From the NCBI GenBank assembly GCA_013397935.1, contig VZRN01005202.1, forward strand, positions 1,742,673 through 1,806,672: a stretch of DNA of 64,000 bases, read 5' to 3'. Shown one piece after another: positions 62,501 through 64,000 of the stretch. The notes under the pieces were generated by a model. The model was not told the origin of the DNA, made no database searches, and saw only the letters and a list, made by a program, of their open reading frames with translations. A program made the position numbers and the translations under genes. Source of the DNA: Dasyornis broadbenti (lineage: Eukaryota > Chordata > Aves > Passeriformes > Dasyornithidae). Each line of letters starts with the position of its first letter. Positions within the stretch are counted from its first letter, which is position 1.

Positions 62501-64000
62501 TTTTCTACAAAACGAAGGCAATTGCCATGTTTTTAAACTGTTATGGGAACAGCCTGTTTCCCTTTTAAAGTTCCCATCTGTGTTTGTATTTCCCTCAGTC
62601 TATTGCCTTTATAGAGAATTTTCTGCTCCCTCTGAATCTAAACCATTAGTTTCACCTCCTTGAACAAGAGGTAGGGCATTACCGAGGAGGAGAAGTAAAT
62701 CCTGAGATAATCAGCCCTGCTTAATTCCACCATGGAACACTGCTGTTTTCAGTGCTCCTGGTGTTCATTGCACAGGGAGAAGGGGCAAGTGACTCTGAGT
62801 ATGTACATTTGTGTGTGAGCATGTGTATGTCTGTATCTGTACAGAGAGACAGTCAGAAGGGGAGCATTTAATTGCCTTGCAATCGGACCAACCAAGTAGT
62901 GTTCTGATTGCATACAGCTGATTTCCTAAGTGAAAATTTTCAAACCTATTCAACAGCAAAACCAAGATCATCAGTGACTCTGGAGTGTGTGTCTGTGTTT
63001 CTTATGGGGAAGAGGAAGGATGGTTTGATTACTATCTCTTTTTTCCTTTGGACAAGGATGTTTTTCTCATCCAAGGGAAAATGCTTTCTAGCAGCATGAA
63101 CATAACTATTAATCAACACTTAAGCAATAATCAGTGAATGAAAAATGATGACCAGAAACTGAAAATGTACTTGCATAGCTACTTTGGTGCTATTCCTTTG
63201 AGATCATGCCCTTGCATTTTAACATGAACAATTGTTATAAAATTAGTGCTGATATATTCCAAAAGGCAGTGATTTAAAAAGCCAGCACTTATTTTTCACT
63301 TTAAAAAAATACTAGCAGTGAATGATACATGAAGATCTGCATAAGTAATGTTGTAAAGCTACCTCGGTAGTCTCTGAGATAGAGGCTCAGTTGATAAGAA
63401 CCAGTAATGTCTTATGGATTTACTTAAGAGATGAAGATGCCAAAATCATCATCACTGGAATGCTGTATTCAAATCTGTGAAGACATGTTCGGGATACAGA
63501 GATATAAATGTTTTTCCTGTGTATTTTCACTCAGAAAGGAGATAGAGGCACCGAGAGATGCAGGTGTATGTTAGCTTTGGGAATGCCTCCAAGAGGAATC
63601 AGATGCTATTGAAATTAAAACAAAACCCCCCTCATCAGTGTTTAGCATGCTTTCCTGAATCAGGGCCAGGGTATGTGGTGGCACCCAGCAGAAACCAAGG
63701 CTGTGAGACTCTCCTAGTGAGCCGTACCTTGCTTTTGTTCTTCAAGATGTTTTTTGACGAACTCAGTCACGGTTCTAATAGCATCAAGTGTTCTTTGGAA
63801 TAATCTCAAAACCAGATTAGTATAAAATGCTTGAAGTGAGTTTGTGCTTAACAAAAAGAAAGCTCAACATTCCCTGGGACTGAGCCCAGAAAACAGAACT
63901 TTAGGAGACTGCAAGGTCGTGACTTGGTGATTGGGCTGTGAACAGGCGCCTATAGCCATATGCTGCTTCACCTTCCCAAATTATTTAACCTCTATTTTCT

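Larger units (their letters stand above)
50463..64000 (+). other. PARD3B: PARD3B intron, 5' part (runs off the window)
   Basis: Intron sequence beginning with gtaggt. I looked for a final PARD3B exon and saw none, so this intron is at least 13.5 kb. It contains a compact inverted repeat (58930-58980), a G-rich tract at about 60606-60628, T-rich runs near 58190-58225 and 60640, and a motif-dense stretch at about 59440-59560 with an RFX-type X-box. No transposon fragment was recognised. The interval 51560-52440 reads suggestively on the minus strand but with stops and frame changes, and was not accepted as a pseudogene. Confidence 0.82.

Noticed and set aside
1..64000. tRNA, rRNA, snoRNA, CRISPR arrays, endogenous retrovirus genes, or a second protein-coding gene inside the introns
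   Set aside because: I looked for their characteristic motifs on both strands and found none that could be supported.

Overview
The window looks like intronic sequence from a vertebrate genome, most likely a bird. It is AT-rich, transposon-poor and has large introns. It contains two 5'-truncated CR1 LINE fragments, the typical retrotransposon of birds and reptiles, one of which carries the tcatagaatcat tail common in avian CR1 copies. There are no bacterial-style genes, operons, rRNA, tRNA or CRISPR arrays. Nearly all open frames of 60-150 codons are what chance gives in this length of non-coding DNA.

One gene runs through the whole window on the + strand: PARD3B (PAR-3-like cell-polarity scaffold). 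Three internal coding exons of its C-terminal half are present, at 4086-4196, 19713-20009 and 50327-50462. All have AG/GT splice sites. Their phases chain exactly (2-2, 2-2, 2-0), and the joined frame reads through the PARD3B coiled-coil and C-terminal region without a stop. The rest is intron: the end of one intron (1-4085), two complete introns (4197-19712, about 15.5 kb; 20010-50326, about 30.3 kb) and the start of a fourth (50463-64000). The PDZ-encoding exons lie upstream of the window and the last coding exon downstream.

The introns hold CR1 fragments (885-1636, 17945-18150), two families of diverged 60-70 bp tandem repeats (5607-5790, 10186-10390), several microsatellites and low-complexity tracts, short inverted repeats, and stretches dense in transcription-factor-like motifs that could be conserved non-coding elements. 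A 173 bp exact duplication around a single N at 1366 is almost certainly an assembly artefact.

The most interesting item is a 54-nt candidate cassette exon at 5953-6006. It fits the PARD3B reading phase on both sides, and its frame also continues to a stop followed by two AATAAA hexamers, so it could be an alternative 3' end instead. Weaker in-phase candidates lie at 4636-4806, 33791-33907 and 37298 onward. A few such hits are expected by chance, so RNA evidence would decide. I did not find a wholly new biological system.
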